Below, one piece after another: positions 1 to 9,071 of a stretch of DNA of 64,000 nt. Below the pieces are notes generated by a model. The model was not told the DNA's origin. It was given only the letters and a program-made list of their open reading frames with translations, and did no database searches. How positions within the stretch are numbered: the stretch's first letter is position 1; each line of letters begins with the position of its first letter. The DNA is from Lachnospiraceae bacterium. GTDB lineage: Bacteria > Bacillota > Clostridia > Lachnospirales > Lachnospiraceae. The DNA lies in NCBI GenBank assembly GCA_017405805.1, contig JAFQZU010000035.1:62001-126000 (forward strand), given 5' to 3'. The translations under genes were made by a program, and so were the position numbers.

Positions 1-24
1 TCTCCCCTATTTCTTAAGATCTGT

Positions 25-705
25 TCACAGCGCCGGATCTTCCACCCCGTTTGCCGCAAAGGCTTTGGCGCGGTCGAGGCAGGTGGCGCAGCGGCCGCAG
101 GGCTTGTCCCCGCCTTCGTAGCAGGACCAGGTCAGCTCGTAGGGCACGCCCAGCTCCAATCCGATCTTCACCACGTCAGCCTTGGTGATCCCGACAAAAG
201 GCGCCTCGATCCGAAGCTGGTGCCCGGATCCCTCCCAGATCGCTTCGCTCATGGCATTGTTGAAGACCTCGGAGCAATCCGGATAGGCCGCGCCCGCCGC
301 GTCGTCCGCGTGGGCTCCGTAGTAGATCACGCCGCAGTCCTTGCTCAGCGCGATGCTGGCTGCCGTCGAGAGGAACAGACCGTTTCTGAAGGGTACGTAG
401 GTGCTCACCGGTTTTGCCCCGCCCGTCTCTTTGATCTGCTCCGCGTAGCTCTCCTCGGGGATCTCCTCCGTGGACTGTTTGAGCAGGGAACAGTTGCTGT
501 ACTGGAAGATCCTGGCGAGGTCCAGTGACAGGTGCTCCACGCCGTAATACTGCGCCACCGCGTCCGCCGCTTTGATCTCTTTATCGTGCTTTTGTCCGTA
601 GGAAACCGACAGGGCAATCACATTATCTTTTCCGTATTTTCTGACGGCCATGGCCAGCGCCGTGGTCGAATCCAGCCCGCCGCTGGACAGTACGAGTGCT
701 TTCAT
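25..705 (-). CDS. queC: 7-cyano-7-deazaguanine synthase QueC
   Basis: ATP-dependent enzyme converting 7-carboxy-7-deazaguanine and ammonia to preQ0, the last step of this operon's queuosine-precursor route. The N-terminal PP-loop SSGGLDSTT (residues 7-15) binds ATP. Near the C-terminus C195, C203, C206 and C209 form the zinc site (CYEGGDKPCGRCATC). The length of 226 residues is normal. An upstream in-frame TTG at 741 exists, but the ATG at 705 begins exactly at the family start (MKALVLSSGG). It is the last gene of queD-queE-folE-queC; a 55-base gap separates it from folE. Confidence 0.96.
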   Translation of the reverse strand: MKALVLSSGGLDSTTALAMAVRKYGKDNVIALSVSYGQKHDKEIKAADAVAQYYGVEHLSLDLARIFQYSNCSLLKQSTEEIPEESYAEQIKETGGAKPVSTYVPFRNGLFLSTAASIALSKDCGVIYYGAHADDAAGAAYPDCSEVFNNAMSEAIWEGSGHQLRIEAPFVGITKADVVKIGLELGVPYELTWSCYEGGDKPCGRCATCLDRAKAFAANGVEDPAL

Positions 706-760
706 CTTCTTTATTATCTCCAATCTTTGACGAGGGAGCAATCCCTCATTTTCACGTATT

Positions 761-1402
761 TTAGCGAAGGTAAAGCTGCAGCGACGGATCCGTCCTGAAC
801 CTGCCCCGGAGCTCCGCCGTGACTGTCTTTACGTCATTTTTTTTGATGCCCCTCGCGGACACACAGCTGTGTTTTCCCTCCAGCAGCACTGCCACGTCGC
901 CGCTCCCGGATATCTCCGCGATGATGTCCGCGATGTCGCGGCCGATCCTTTCCTGCAGCTGCAGCCTTCTGCCCACCATGTCGCAGACGCGCGCGATCTT
1001 GGACAGACCGATGACCTTGCCGCACGGGATATAGGCCACGGTGGCCTTCATATCGTACATCAGGGCCATATGGTGCTCGCAGTAGGAAAACAGATCGATA
1101 TCCCGCATGACGACCACTCTGCCGGGTGCGGCGCTCTGCGTATATTCCTCTGCATCGCCGCAGGGAGCCTCCGCACTGTCCTCCAGCAGTGCGTGATCCG
1201 GCTCCTCGTCAAAACCCTCCGCGAAGGTCTTTCCGAACATCTCCGCGATCTCATGGTTGGAATAGTTCATCCCCGCAAAAACTTCCTCGTACATGTTCGC
1301 CACTCTCTGCGGGGTCTCGCGCAGACCTTCCCTGTCGGGGTCGTCTCCCAGGGCGGTGAGGATCCCTCTTATGTGTTCTTCGATTGCTTTTTTGTCGATC
1401 AT
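761..1402 (-). CDS. folE: GTP cyclohydrolase I
   Basis: Converts GTP to 7,8-dihydroneopterin triphosphate, the first committed step for both folate and queuosine. Its place between queE and queC indicates supply of substrate to QueD. The protein has 213 residues. Family motifs are visible: the zinc-ligand block [10 protein letters not shown], the GLSKIARV helix, and the second zinc Cys in HSCVSARGI. The reading frame is open upstream to 1564, but that part overlaps queE and has no homology. The ATG at 1402 follows a GAGAGG site and sits one base from the queE stop (TGAtATG), implying translational coupling. Confidence 0.95.
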   Translation of the reverse strand: MIDKKAIEEHIRGILTALGDDPDREGLRETPQRVANMYEEVFAGMNYSNHEIAEMFGKTFAEGFDEEPDHALLEDSAEAPCGDAEEYTQSAAPGRVVVMRDIDLFSYCEHHMALMYDMKATVAYIPCGKVIGLSKIARVCDMVGRRLQLQERIGRDIADIIAEISGSGDVAVLLEGKHSCVSARGIKKNDVKTVTAELRGRFRTDPSLQLYLR

Positions 1403-1403
1403 A

Positions 1404-2099
1404 TCAAACGCCTCTCTTTTCCGGATCCCAGATAAACTTGTGGAGCTGCAGCTGGAGCCTCGAATCACACAGTCCGTTCCCAAGCAGGAAATCCACGATC
1501 CGCACCGGCTCGATGGCGCCGAATACCGGACTGAAGTACACGTGGCAGCGCCGCTCCAGGTCATACTCCCGGATCACCTGCAGGGCTCTCTCCAGATCCT
1601 GTGCGGATGCGGACACAAATTTGAGCGTATCCTCCTTTTGCAGCAGCTCCAGGTTCTCCTTGCGCATGGCCTCTTCCATCCCGCTGGAGGGAAGTTTGTA
1701 GTCCATGGTAAAGGTGAGCCGGCCGCCATAGCGCTCCGGATCCCGCTCTCTCATTTTCGCAAAGGGTGCCAGTTCCGCGGCGCCGTTGGTCTCGATCTCG
1801 ATCCGGACCTGCGGGAGCCCTGACAGCGCCTCCAAAAGCGCGGGCATTTCCCTCTGCAGAAGGGGCTCTCCTCCCGTCAGCGTGACGTTCTTCACGCCGG
1901 TTTTACTCACGAAGGCCGCCAGTTCCTGCGGCGTCTGCTCCGTATACGGACAGTCCGCCTCGTTGGCCCACATGGTGTCGCACCAGCTGCAGCGCAGATT
2001 GCAGCCCTTAAAGCGCAGGAACACGGCCGGCTCCCCGGCCCTCTGCCCCTCGCCGTTGATGCTGATAAATTTTTCCACTACCTGCATCGTTCTCTTCAC
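1404..2099 (-). CDS. queE: 7-carboxy-7-deazaguanine synthase QueE (radical SAM)
   Basis: Radical SAM enzyme that contracts 6-carboxy-tetrahydropterin to 7-carboxy-7-deazaguanine. The cluster-binding motif C33-x3-C37-x2-C40 lies in [12 protein letters not shown], followed by the SAM-binding GGEP motif (LTGGEPLLQ). The length of 231 residues fits the short QueE clade. Its first codons overlap the queD stop by four bases (ATGA). A second Met, at codon 5, is an alternative start. Confidence 0.95.
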   Translation of the reverse strand: MKRTMQVVEKFISINGEGQRAGEPAVFLRFKGCNLRCSWCDTMWANEADCPYTEQTPQELAAFVSKTGVKNVTLTGGEPLLQREMPALLEALSGLPQVRIEIETNGAAELAPFAKMRERDPERYGGRLTFTMDYKLPSSGMEEAMRKENLELLQKEDTLKFVSASAQDLERALQVIREYDLERRCHVYFSPVFGAIEPVRIVDFLLGNGLCDSRLQLQLHKFIWDPEKRGV

Positions 2100-2515
2100 T
2101 CCTCGTAGGCCGCGCAGTTGGAAGGCGTCTCATACACCTCCACACGATGCGGCCTTAGTCCCGCGGCCCTGACCTTTTCAAAAAAATATCGGGCGAAATG
2201 TTCGGCCGTGGGCCGGAAGGGAACTTCCGCGACCCGGAAATTTTCCTCCCGGAAGGCTGCCAGGGTGGCGTCCCGCAGGGATCCCTTCTCGTAGATCAGA
2301 CAGTGATCCAATTCGTCGCACATTTCCTTTACGACTGCCTTCAGATCTCCGAAGTCGACCACCATGCCGCGCGTCTGCGCCGCTTCGCTCAGCGTCTCCC
2401 CTTTGATCTCCGCCACGACCCTCCAGCGGTGGCCGTGGAGATTCCTGCATTTGCCCTCGTACCCCTGCAGAAAATGGGCCGCGTCAAAACTTGCTTCCGT
2501 CTTCAGATAATACAT
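2096..2515 (-). CDS. queD: 6-carboxytetrahydropterin synthase QueD
   Basis: Converts dihydroneopterin triphosphate to 6-carboxy-5,6,7,8-tetrahydropterin. It is a 139-residue T-fold protein with zinc ligands H14, H27 and H29 (DAAHFL and NLHGH) and the catalytic Cys at position 23. It is first in the operon and lies directly downstream of a promoter, candidate riboswitch and hairpin on the same strand, so it is the likely entry point for preQ1 control of the whole operon. Confidence 0.95.
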   Translation of the reverse strand: MYYLKTEASFDAAHFLQGYEGKCRNLHGHRWRVVAEIKGETLSEAAQTRGMVVDFGDLKAVVKEMCDELDHCLIYEKGSLRDATLAAFREENFRVAEVPFRPTAEHFARYFFEKVRAAGLRPHRVEVYETPSNCAAYEE

Positions 2516-2537
2516 TTTTCTCGCTTTCCCCAGACAT

Positions 2538-2564
2538 AAAAAAGCCCGCGGCGTACCGCGGGCT
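2538..2564 (-). terminator. Intrinsic terminator / attenuator in the queD leader
   Basis: Reading the minus strand, AGCCCGCGG pairs perfectly with CCGCGGGCT around a four-base loop and is followed by six T. It lies 22 bases upstream of the queD ATG and 34 bases downstream of the candidate riboswitch. Its 5' arm plus the next base (CCCGCGGT) can also pair with ACCGGG at the end of the aptamer, leaving a two-base bulge. This is the usual layout of a transcriptional attenuator. It could alternatively just terminate transcription from the upstream DUF554 gene. Confidence 0.7.
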
Positions 2565-2597
2565 GCTCTATCCGTTCAAGATGCATGAAAGATAGTC

Positions 2598-2639
2598 CCG
2601 GTTTTGTTTTACGACAGGAAGGTACCAATGAACTGTCGC
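2598..2639 (-). promoter_or_regulatory. Candidate preQ1-I riboswitch aptamer
   Basis: On the minus strand a hairpin CGACAG/CTGTCG (2638-2633 with 2617-2612) encloses a loop beginning TTC. It is followed by an A-rich tail (TAAAACAAAACCGG) whose ACCGG end can pair with TTGGT in the loop, giving an H-type pseudoknot. Stem, loop start, A-rich linker and 3' pairing strand match the architecture of class-I preQ1 aptamers, and the tail resembles that of the Thermoanaerobacter tengcongensis aptamer from memory. Position upstream of queD supports it. Primary-sequence match is imperfect, so this is a structural inference. Confidence 0.5.
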
Positions 2640-2670
2640 CGCCCCGCGGGCGGATCTTGCTGTTCCTCTA

Positions 2671-2699
2671 TTATTAACTCCGGGAGGAGGAATAGTCAA
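2671..2699 (-). promoter_or_regulatory. Promoter of the queD-queE-folE-queC operon
   Basis: On the minus strand TTGACT (2699-2694) is followed after 17 bases by TAATAA (2676-2671), close to the sigma-A consensus. It lies just past the stop of the DUF554 gene. Transcription would start about 25-30 bases before the candidate riboswitch. Confidence 0.6.
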
Positions 2700-2707
2700 A
2701 TCCTTTT

Positions 2708-3442
2708 TCACAGCGCAAACGGCACAAAGGCCAGTGCCGCCGCGATGATCAGCCCCGGCAGCATGTTGGCCACCCTGAGCATCCTCCCCCACACGAGATT
2801 GACGCCCACACAGAAGATCATCACGGACCCCGTCAGGGAAATATTGCTCAGCGCCTGCTCCGTCATCAGGGGACTGATGAACTGTGACAGGATCGTCACC
2901 CCGCCCTGCAGGATGGCGACCGGCACGGCCGAGAAAACGCACCCCTTTCCCAGTGATCCCGCCATGGCCAGAATGATGATAAAGTCCAGCACGGCCTTCG
3001 CGATCAGCGTAGAGGGATCGCCGAGGATCCCGTCCTGAATGGATCCGATGATGGCCATGGCGCCGACGCAAACCGTCAGGGAAGCCGTGACGAAGCCGTC
3101 TATAAAGCGCGCGTCCCCCGAATTTCCGCTCTTTTTCTTGAGCCACTCCCCGAACTGCTCCAGGTGTCTTTCCAGCTCCAGGATCTCTCCGATCAGCGTA
3201 CCCAGGACCAGGGAAATGATCAGCAGCATCGTGTGTCCGCCCACCAGGCGGCTTCCCTCGACGTGCGTCATCTCCTCCATGACGCCCTCGATGGCCAGAA
3301 ACAGTACGCAGACGCCGCTGACCTTCTCCAGCGCCTCCTGGTATTCCTTTTTCAGAAACCGGCCGAAAGCCATTCCCAGAAGCCCGCCGAGGATAATGGC
3401 GGCTACGTTGATCAGCGTCCCGGTTCCCGGTATCGAGTGCAT
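2708..3442 (-). CDS. DUF554 family membrane protein
   Basis: A 244-residue multi-pass membrane protein of the DUF554 (YdfK/YqgA-like) family, function unknown. Features seen are the Gly-rich N-terminal helix around INVAAIILGGLLGMAFG, an acidic cytosolic-looking segment, and later hydrophobic segments such as AVLDFIIILAMAGSLGKG. A GGAG site precedes the ATG. It follows the phosphohexomutase gene by 23 bases and is probably last in the 8483-2708 transcription unit. Confidence 0.85.
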   Translation of the reverse strand: MHSIPGTGTLINVAAIILGGLLGMAFGRFLKKEYQEALEKVSGVCVLFLAIEGVMEEMTHVEGSRLVGGHTMLLIISLVLGTLIGEILELERHLEQFGEWLKKKSGNSGDARFIDGFVTASLTVCVGAMAIIGSIQDGILGDPSTLIAKAVLDFIIILAMAGSLGKGCVFSAVPVAILQGGVTILSQFISPLMTEQALSNISLTGSVMIFCVGVNLVWGRMLRVANMLPGLIIAAALAFVPFAL

Positions 3443-3465
3443 GTTTTTTTCTCTCCTTACTCCTT

Positions 3466-5157
3466 TTACAAAAGTCCTGTTCTGCGCAGCACCGCTTCCC
3501 TGAGCGCCGCAAGGGAGCGCTCCGCTTCCTCTCTTACAGCGGACTTCGTATAAAAATAAAACTTGATCTTGGGCTCCGTCCCGGATGGACGCACAGCGAA
3601 CCAGCTCCCGTCCGTCATGCGGTAGGACAGCACGTTGGAAGGAGGAATGTCCTCATATCCATGGAGGTAATCGATGATCCGCTCCACTTCAAAATCCCCG
3701 AACCGCATGCATTTTTCGGCGCGAAAAGCCCTCATGGTGTCCCCGATCTTCTTCATCCCGTCCAGGCCCGACAGCGTAAAGGACTTCTGGTACTCCCTGT
3801 AATAGCCGTACCTTTTGTAGAGGGATTCCAGATAGGATCCGATGGTCATACCTTTTTTACGAAGCCATGCCGCCATCTCCATGATCAGCATTCCCGCGCA
3901 GATGCCGTCCTTGTCCCGCACCTGCGCGCCGGGGGCGCAGCCGATACTCTCTTCGTATCCGAAGAAATAAGTATACCCCTCTTTCTCGGCTTTTGGAATC
4001 ACACCGCAGATATTTTTAAAGCCCGTCAGCGTCTCATACACTCTGATCCCGTACGCCTCGCAGATGGCACGGCCCATATTTCCCGTCACGATCGACTTGA
4101 TCATGGCCGCTTTCTCAGGCAGGGTCCCCTTTTCCTTCATGCTCTGCGCCATGTAGGCGATGAGCAGCGCACCCGTCTGGTTGCCGTTCAGGGGCGTATA
4201 ACCGCCCTTTCCGTCCGGGATCTCAATGGCCATGCGGTCGCTGTCCGGATCGGTGGCGATCAGGACCTCTGCCTTTACCGCTTTTCCCAGTTCCTCGGCC
4301 ATGGCAAAGCCCTTGGGGTCCTCCGGATTGGGATAACCGACGGTGCTGAATTCGGGATCCGGATCCTGCTGCGCCTCGACGATATGGAAGCCTGTATAGC
4401 CTTCCTCCGCCGCCAGGCGCCGCATGGGAATGCTCCCTGCCCCGTGAAGCGGCGTATATACGACCGGAACGGTGCGGTCCAGTTCGCTTTCCGGCCGCTG
4501 TCTCATCGATTTGACATAGTCCAGATAGGATCTGTCCATCTCTTCCCCGAGCACGGTCAGAAGGCCCTTCTCTCCGGCCTCTTCCAGGGACATTTCCCTG
4601 AAGGGATCCAGAAAAGTCAGCGTCGCGATCTCGGCCTGGATCCCGTCCGCCACCTCTCCGAAGATCTGCGCGCCGTCCTCCCAGTAGACTTTATAGCCGT
4701 TGTACTCCTTGGGATTGTGGCTGGCCGTCATATTGATGCCGGCGGCAGCGCCCAGCTTTCTCACGGCGTAGGACAGCTCCGGCGTGGGCCGCATCTCCGG
4801 GAACAGATAGCTTTTTATGCCGTTTCCGGCCAGTATCCGTGCAGACAGTTCGGAGAACTCCTTTGAGTGATAGCGGCAGTCATAGGCGATGACCGCGCCG
4901 CGGGAAGCCGCTTCCTGCCCGGCCTTCAAAATGTAATTCGCAATTCCCTGCGTCGCCCTTCCGACGGTCCGCTCATTCATCCTGTCCGTGCCGGCGCTGC
5001 AGATCCCCCTCAGTCCCGCGGTCCCGAACTCGATATCCCGCTCAAACCGCTCGCGGATCCCGGAATCGTCCCCCGCGATCGCAAGAAGCTCCTCCCGCAG
5101 AGGATCCCCCGCGGGGAGCCGGTCCAGCCATTCTTTGTATTTCTGCAGATAATTCAT
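3466..5157 (-). CDS. Phosphoglucomutase/phosphomannomutase
   Basis: Alpha-D-phosphohexomutase, 563 residues, interconverting sugar 1- and 6-phosphates. Seen are the phosphoserine loop [13 protein letters not shown] (Ser146), the metal loop DPDSDR, the sugar-binding GYEESIG loop and the C-terminal phosphate-binding [12 protein letters not shown]. The length fits the Firmicute PgcA-like type. Pairing with uridine phosphorylase, with a four-base ATGA overlap, suggests that its physiological substrate may include ribose- or deoxyribose-1-phosphate as well as glucose-1-phosphate (inference). Confidence 0.92.
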   Translation of the reverse strand: MNYLQKYKEWLDRLPAGDPLREELLAIAGDDSGIRERFERDIEFGTAGLRGICSAGTDRMNERTVGRATQGIANYILKAGQEAASRGAVIAYDCRYHSKEFSELSARILAGNGIKSYLFPEMRPTPELSYAVRKLGAAAGINMTASHNPKEYNGYKVYWEDGAQIFGEVADGIQAEIATLTFLDPFREMSLEEAGEKGLLTVLGEEMDRSYLDYVKSMRQRPESELDRTVPVVYTPLHGAGSIPMRRLAAEEGYTGFHIVEAQQDPDPEFSTVGYPNPEDPKGFAMAEELGKAVKAEVLIATDPDSDRMAIEIPDGKGGYTPLNGNQTGALLIAYMAQSMKEKGTLPEKAAMIKSIVTGNMGRAICEAYGIRVYETLTGFKNICGVIPKAEKEGYTYFFGYEESIGCAPGAQVRDKDGICAGMLIMEMAAWLRKKGMTIGSYLESLYKRYGYYREYQKSFTLSGLDGMKKIGDTMRAFRAEKCMRFGDFEVERIIDYLHGYEDIPPSNVLSYRMTDGSWFAVRPSGTEPKIKFYFYTKSAVREEAERSLAALREAVLRRTGLL

Positions 5158-5924
5158 TGTTTTTCCCTTATCAGTATCTCCATGGCCCGCACCGCGATCC
5201 GGATGGGCGCATCCACGTCAAAAGTCACTTGATCCGGCAGCCCCATCTCCCGCCTGGTCTGGTTGGCGAGCACTGCCATGATACTGCCGGTACGGACCCC
5301 GCGCACGGCGCCGAGCACATAGATCGCCGCCGACTCCATCTCGCTGGCCATGGCCCCGCACCGGACCCAGGCCTGCCACTTGCTCTGCAGCTCATAGTCG
5401 ACCGGCATGGTCTCCGGGCTGTGCTGCCCGTAAAAGCTGTCCTTGCACTGCAGGACGCCCGTGTGATAGCGGTGGCCGGATTCTGCAGCCGCCTCCACCA
5501 GGGCATGCAGGACCTCATAGTCCGGGACAGCGGGGAATTCTATGGGTGCATATTCCCTGGTCGTCCCCTCCATGCGAATGGCACCGGTCCCGATCACGAC
5601 GTCGCCGCTCAGCACGTCGGGGTGCATGCCTCCGGACGTTCCCACACGGATGAACGTGTCGGCGCCGCAGTGGATCAGCTCCTCCATGGCGATCGCTGTA
5701 GACGGACCGCCTATTCCGGTGCTGCAGACGCTGATCTTCTCTCCCTTCAGCGTGCCGGTGTAGATATTGTACTCCCGGTTGAAAGCAATCTGGCGGGCAT
5801 CTTCGAAGTATGCCGCTATTTTTTCGCATCTGCCGGGATCGCCGCACAAAAGGACATAGCGGCCCACATCGCCGGGTTTGATCCTGAGATGAAACTCTTC
5901 ATTTACCGAGTAGACTGTTGCCAT
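5154..5924 (-). CDS. udp: Uridine phosphorylase (nucleoside phosphorylase family)
   Basis: Cleaves uridine with phosphate to uracil and ribose-1-phosphate. The 256-residue protein has the NP-I family fold. [10 protein letters not shown] holds the phosphate-binding Arg, followed by RVGTSGGM, then the segment [20 protein letters not shown], which resembles uridine phosphorylases more than DeoD. The ribose-binding Glu-Met-Glu lies in [12 protein letters not shown]. The mutase just downstream could process the pentose-1-phosphate released. Purine specificity cannot be excluded from sequence alone. Confidence 0.85.
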   Translation of the reverse strand: MATVYSVNEEFHLRIKPGDVGRYVLLCGDPGRCEKIAAYFEDARQIAFNREYNIYTGTLKGEKISVCSTGIGGPSTAIAMEELIHCGADTFIRVGTSGGMHPDVLSGDVVIGTGAIRMEGTTREYAPIEFPAVPDYEVLHALVEAAAESGHRYHTGVLQCKDSFYGQHSPETMPVDYELQSKWQAWVRCGAMASEMESAAIYVLGAVRGVRTGSIMAVLANQTRREMGLPDQVTFDVDAPIRIAVRAMEILIREKQ

Positions 5925-5948
5925 AAAAGACCTCCTTTCACCCGCTCT

Positions 5949-7229
5949 TTACGTCCGGGGCAGGACGATCCGGATCCTTGTCCCCAGACCTTTTCTGGAT
6001 AGGATCTCAAAGTGTCCTGCGTGCTTATCCACGATCCATTTTGCTATGGAGAGCCCCAGTCCCGTCCCGGCGCTGCCCCGCACTTCGTCGGAGCGGAAGA
6101 AACGTTCGAAGATATGCGGCAGTTCCGACTCCCCGATCCCGGTCCCGAGATCCTGAACCTGCAAAAATGCCTCATTTCTGTCGGTGCATCCGTAGGACAG
6201 GAGGATCTCCTCCCCTTCGGGCGTGTATTTGGCGGCGTTATCGACCAGGATCCGCACGGCCTGCTTCATCAGGCCGGGATCGGCCGTCACTTCCGCCGAT
6301 TCTCCGCTCGCCGACAGGCGGTATCTGTGCTTCTCGTCGATCATGAGCGACTCCTCATAGACCTCCCGCATCAGTACTTCCGTCTGCAGCGGCTCCTTGC
6401 TCAGGGCCGTTCTGCCGCTGTCGCCCCTTGCGAGGAAGAGGAGCTGCTCCACCAGATAGTTCATGTGGTCCGCCTCGTTTTTGATGGCGGTTATGCTCTC
6501 GTCCAGTATTTTTTCGTCCGTCTTGCCCCAGCGGTCCAGCATGTTGGCGTAACCCTGGATCACGGCGATGGGCGTACGCAGTTCGTGGGAGGCGTCGTTG
6601 ACAAAGCGTGACTGCTGCAAAAGCGTCTCCCGCATCCGGAGCAGAAGATTGTTCATGGCCGCCTCTACCCCGGAAAGGTCCGCGTCGCCAAAAGACAGCG
6701 GTCCCTCCCCCGCCTCTCCCGGCCGGATGTGCTCCAGGGCGTCTTCAATGATCTGATACTTATCTTCCGAGAAGGACATCCTGCTCAGCTCGTCCGCCCT
6801 GAGGGCGATCTCGTTGATCGGCGCAAGGATCTTACGGAAAGCACGGTCCTCGCTAAAATAGGAGAACAAAAGCCCCAGGATCTGGAAAAACAGCATGACG
6901 CTGATCACCGTCACGATCACGACGAAGGGAATCAAACAGGAGACGGACAGCATAAGCTTCCCGTCTGCCGAAGTGACATTGTATAAAAGATCGATACCGG
7001 GCTCCTGCGGAACTGCCCGGGTTACGAATTCCCGGCTGCCGTCCCACGCCAGCCTGCCCAGCACCGCATATTCCTGCGAGGCGCACCAGCCCGCCGTGAG
7101 GAGCACAAAGACCAGGAGATCCGTGAAAAAGGACCGGAGGATCTTCTTCCGGATCCAGTACCAGTGCAGTTCCCGCGTGATCGACGTCACGCGGCGCTGT
7201 GCCTTATTCATCTCCCGCTTTGATAACAT
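5949..7229 (-). CDS. Sensor histidine kinase
   Basis: Membrane sensor kinase of 426 residues. TM1 is about residues 31-50, an extracytoplasmic loop of about 45 residues follows, and TM2 is about 94-120. The H-box SHELRTPIAVIQGY has the phospho-acceptor His215. The ATP domain has N-box DNAAKYTPEG, G1 DLGTGIG, F-box FERFFRSD and G2 GTGLGLSIA. The start at 7229, inside the regulator gene, is supported by an AGAGGAG site six bases upstream; the Met at codon 7 has poor spacing. It partners the overlapping OmpR regulator. The signal is unknown. Confidence 0.93.
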   Translation of the reverse strand: MLSKREMNKAQRRVTSITRELHWYWIRKKILRSFFTDLLVFVLLTAGWCASQEYAVLGRLAWDGSREFVTRAVPQEPGIDLLYNVTSADGKLMLSVSCLIPFVVIVTVISVMLFFQILGLLFSYFSEDRAFRKILAPINEIALRADELSRMSFSEDKYQIIEDALEHIRPGEAGEGPLSFGDADLSGVEAAMNNLLLRMRETLLQQSRFVNDASHELRTPIAVIQGYANMLDRWGKTDEKILDESITAIKNEADHMNYLVEQLLFLARGDSGRTALSKEPLQTEVLMREVYEESLMIDEKHRYRLSASGESAEVTADPGLMKQAVRILVDNAAKYTPEGEEILLSYGCTDRNEAFLQVQDLGTGIGESELPHIFERFFRSDEVRGSAGTGLGLSIAKWIVDKHAGHFEILSRKGLGTRIRIVLPRT

Positions 7230-7920
7230 AGCCGACTCCTCTGACCGTGTGGATCATTTTGACGTCATAAACGTCGTCGATCTTGGAGCGCAGATACCGG
7301 ATATATACGTCCACGACGTTGGTCTCTCCCGCGTAATCATAGCCGCAGACACGATTGAGCAGTGTATCTCTGGATAGCACGATATCCCGGTTCTCCAGGA
7401 GCGTCTTCAGCATGAGGAATTCCCTGTTGGTGAGCGCGATCTCATGCCCGGCGTAGCGGACCTGGTGCCGGCGGTCATCCAGCGTCAGCTCCTTCCATGT
7501 GAGAATGCCTTCCTCTTCCTTTGCGTTACTCTCCTTTTCGCCGCCGGCAGGATGTGCGGCATAGTGTTTGAGGGCTGCCCGGATCCGCGCCAGAAGCTCC
7601 TCGATGGCGAAGGGCTTCGTGATATAGTCTACGGCGCCTGCGTCCAGTCCCGATACCTTATCCATGACGGCGTCCCTGGCTGTGAGAAGGATCACCGGGA
7701 CCTCCTTTTCCTTCAGGAGCCGCCGCAGCACTTCCAGACCGTTCAGACCCGGCAGCATGATATCGAGGAGGACCAGGTCATAGTCCTCCTCCAGCGCCTT
7801 TTCCAGTGCTTCTCTTCCGTTGTCTGACTTGTCCACCCGATACCCTTCGTGTACCAGCTCCAGCTCCACGAACCTGGCGAGTTTCTCCTCGTCTTCTACC
7901 AGCAGAATGTTTGTCTTCAT
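7204..7920 (-). CDS. OmpR-family response regulator
   Basis: A 238-residue two-component regulator. The receiver domain has acidic pocket E9-D10-E11, phosphorylated Asp53 in LLDIMLPG, and Lys in TKPF. The C-terminal winged helix (about 135-235) ends with VRGVGYVIKAGDE. A linker of about 15 charged residues joins the domains. Its last 26 bases overlap the kinase gene, and the UBA-like protein gene lies 11 bases upstream. Confidence 0.95.
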   Translation of the reverse strand: MKTNILLVEDEEKLARFVELELVHEGYRVDKSDNGREALEKALEEDYDLVLLDIMLPGLNGLEVLRRLLKEKEVPVILLTARDAVMDKVSGLDAGAVDYITKPFAIEELLARIRAALKHYAAHPAGGEKESNAKEEEGILTWKELTLDDRRHQVRYAGHEIALTNREFLMLKTLLENRDIVLSRDTLLNRVCGYDYAGETNVVDVYIRYLRSKIDDVYDVKMIHTVRGVGYVIKAGDE

Positions 7921-7931
7921 CCGTTGACCTC

Positions 7932-8483
7932 TTATCGGTTCTCATCCTCCGGTCCGGCTTCCGGCTTGGACAGCTCGTCGCGCACCTCCTGCGCGAAATC
8001 ACCGGCTTTCCCGAGAATTTCGTTGGCTTTCTCCGCGTCCTTTCCTCCCTCAAAGGAGTAGCGCACGTTGAAGAACAGCGCTATGATCAGGACCGGCACC
8101 GCGATCTCCCAGAAGAAGAACAGGATCAGCACGAAAACGATCGTCGGCACCGTGAAGATCGTCTCTTCATTCCTGGTCACCGTAAAGAAGGTACGGCGGG
8201 CAAACGCGAAAATGGCCTTGATGAGCCTTACAAAGCTCCGTCCCAGTCTGGGCGCCCCCTTTTCCTGTTCCTCTACCTTGTCTTTCACCCGGATGTAATT
8301 CTCCTGCTGCTCATATTCCGTAGAGTAGGTCGGCTGCTTCGGCATCTTTACCTTGCCCTGTCTCTCCAGCAGCACCATGGCGTCCAGCAGGTCGTCCCCG
8401 GCTGCTTCCAGCGCTTCTTTCGCCTCCTCGTAGGACACGTTTGCTTTTTCTCTGAGACGTTCGACTTTTTCCATTTTATCCAT
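7932..8483 (-). CDS. UBA-like domain membrane protein (DUF4342-like)
   Basis: A 183-residue protein. Residues 1-45 form a UBA-like three-helix segment (VERLREKANVSYEEAKEALE, then DLLDAMVLLERQGKV) as in DUF4342 proteins. A charged linker follows, then two adjacent hydrophobic segments (about 110-145) and a charged tail. Known relatives are uncharacterised. It is first in a run with a two-component system; the GGAGG site is followed by the ATG after seven bases. A role in envelope sensing or as an accessory to the kinase is only an inference. Confidence 0.75.
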   Translation of the reverse strand: MDKMEKVERLREKANVSYEEAKEALEAAGDDLLDAMVLLERQGKVKMPKQPTYSTEYEQQENYIRVKDKVEEQEKGAPRLGRSFVRLIKAIFAFARRTFFTVTRNEETIFTVPTIVFVLILFFFWEIAVPVLIIALFFNVRYSFEGGKDAEKANEILGKAGDFAQEVRDELSKPEAGPEDENR

Positions 8484-8622
8484 TGCAGTACCTCCAAAAT
8501 GTCTTCTGCTGCGCCTGACAGGCGCCGGATCTTTTTTCTGTCCCCGACCGTTTTCCCGATCGATGTAAGTAAAGGATACCGCCGCAGAATAAAAACATCC
8601 TGAAAGAAATATTAAAAACAGA

Positions 8623-9063
8623 TTAGAATTTCGCTTTGTCCAGACTGCTGAACGCGTGCGGCAGCAGGTCTCCCAGGGTCAGGTGCTTCACCTGGTCACG
8701 GCTTTTTACGACGTAGATGTCCAGCTCCGGTCCGCAGAACTCGCGCAGCGCCTGCCTGCACATGCCGCAGGGCATACAGTAGTCATGGGGCGCGCAGCCC
8801 CGTTTCCCTCCGCTGACTGCCAGCGCCGCAAACCTCCTGTGCCCGGCGGCCACCGCACTGAACAGCGCGACCCGCTCCGCGCAAAGACCCGCGGGGTACG
8901 CCATGTTTTCGACATTGCAGCCTGTAAAGATCTCCCCGTCTTCCGTCAGCAGCGCCGCGCCGACGCTGAAATCAGAGTAGGGCACATAGGCCTTCTCTCT
9001 GGCCCCTTCCGCCGCTTCCATGAGGTTTTTGATCACATCCTTCTGATCCATATCCGCCTCCAC
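8623..9063 (-). CDS. cdd: Cytidine deaminase
   Basis: Small tetrameric-type cytidine deaminase, 146 residues, hydrolysing cytidine and deoxycytidine to uridine and deoxyuridine. Zinc ligands are Cys61 and the PCGMC pair Cys99/Cys102; Glu63 in CAE is the proton shuttle; the substrate-binding FSVGAAL segment is present. It lies eight bases downstream of the large surface protease gene on the same strand, so the two are probably co-transcribed. Met5 is an alternative start. Confidence 0.95.
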   Translation of the reverse strand: MEADMDQKDVIKNLMEAAEGAREKAYVPYSDFSVGAALLTEDGEIFTGCNVENMAYPAGLCAERVALFSAVAAGHRRFAALAVSGGKRGCAPHDYCMPCGMCRQALREFCGPELDIYVVKSRDQVKHLTLGDLLPHAFSSLDKAKF

Positions 9064-9071
9064 GAATCATT

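Noticed and set aside
8511..8536. Palindrome GCGCCTG-A-CAGGCGC followed by T-run near 8.5 kb as a terminator
   Set aside because: The T-run follows on the plus strand, where no gene ends; on the minus strand, where the genes lie, there is no T-run. Left without a call.
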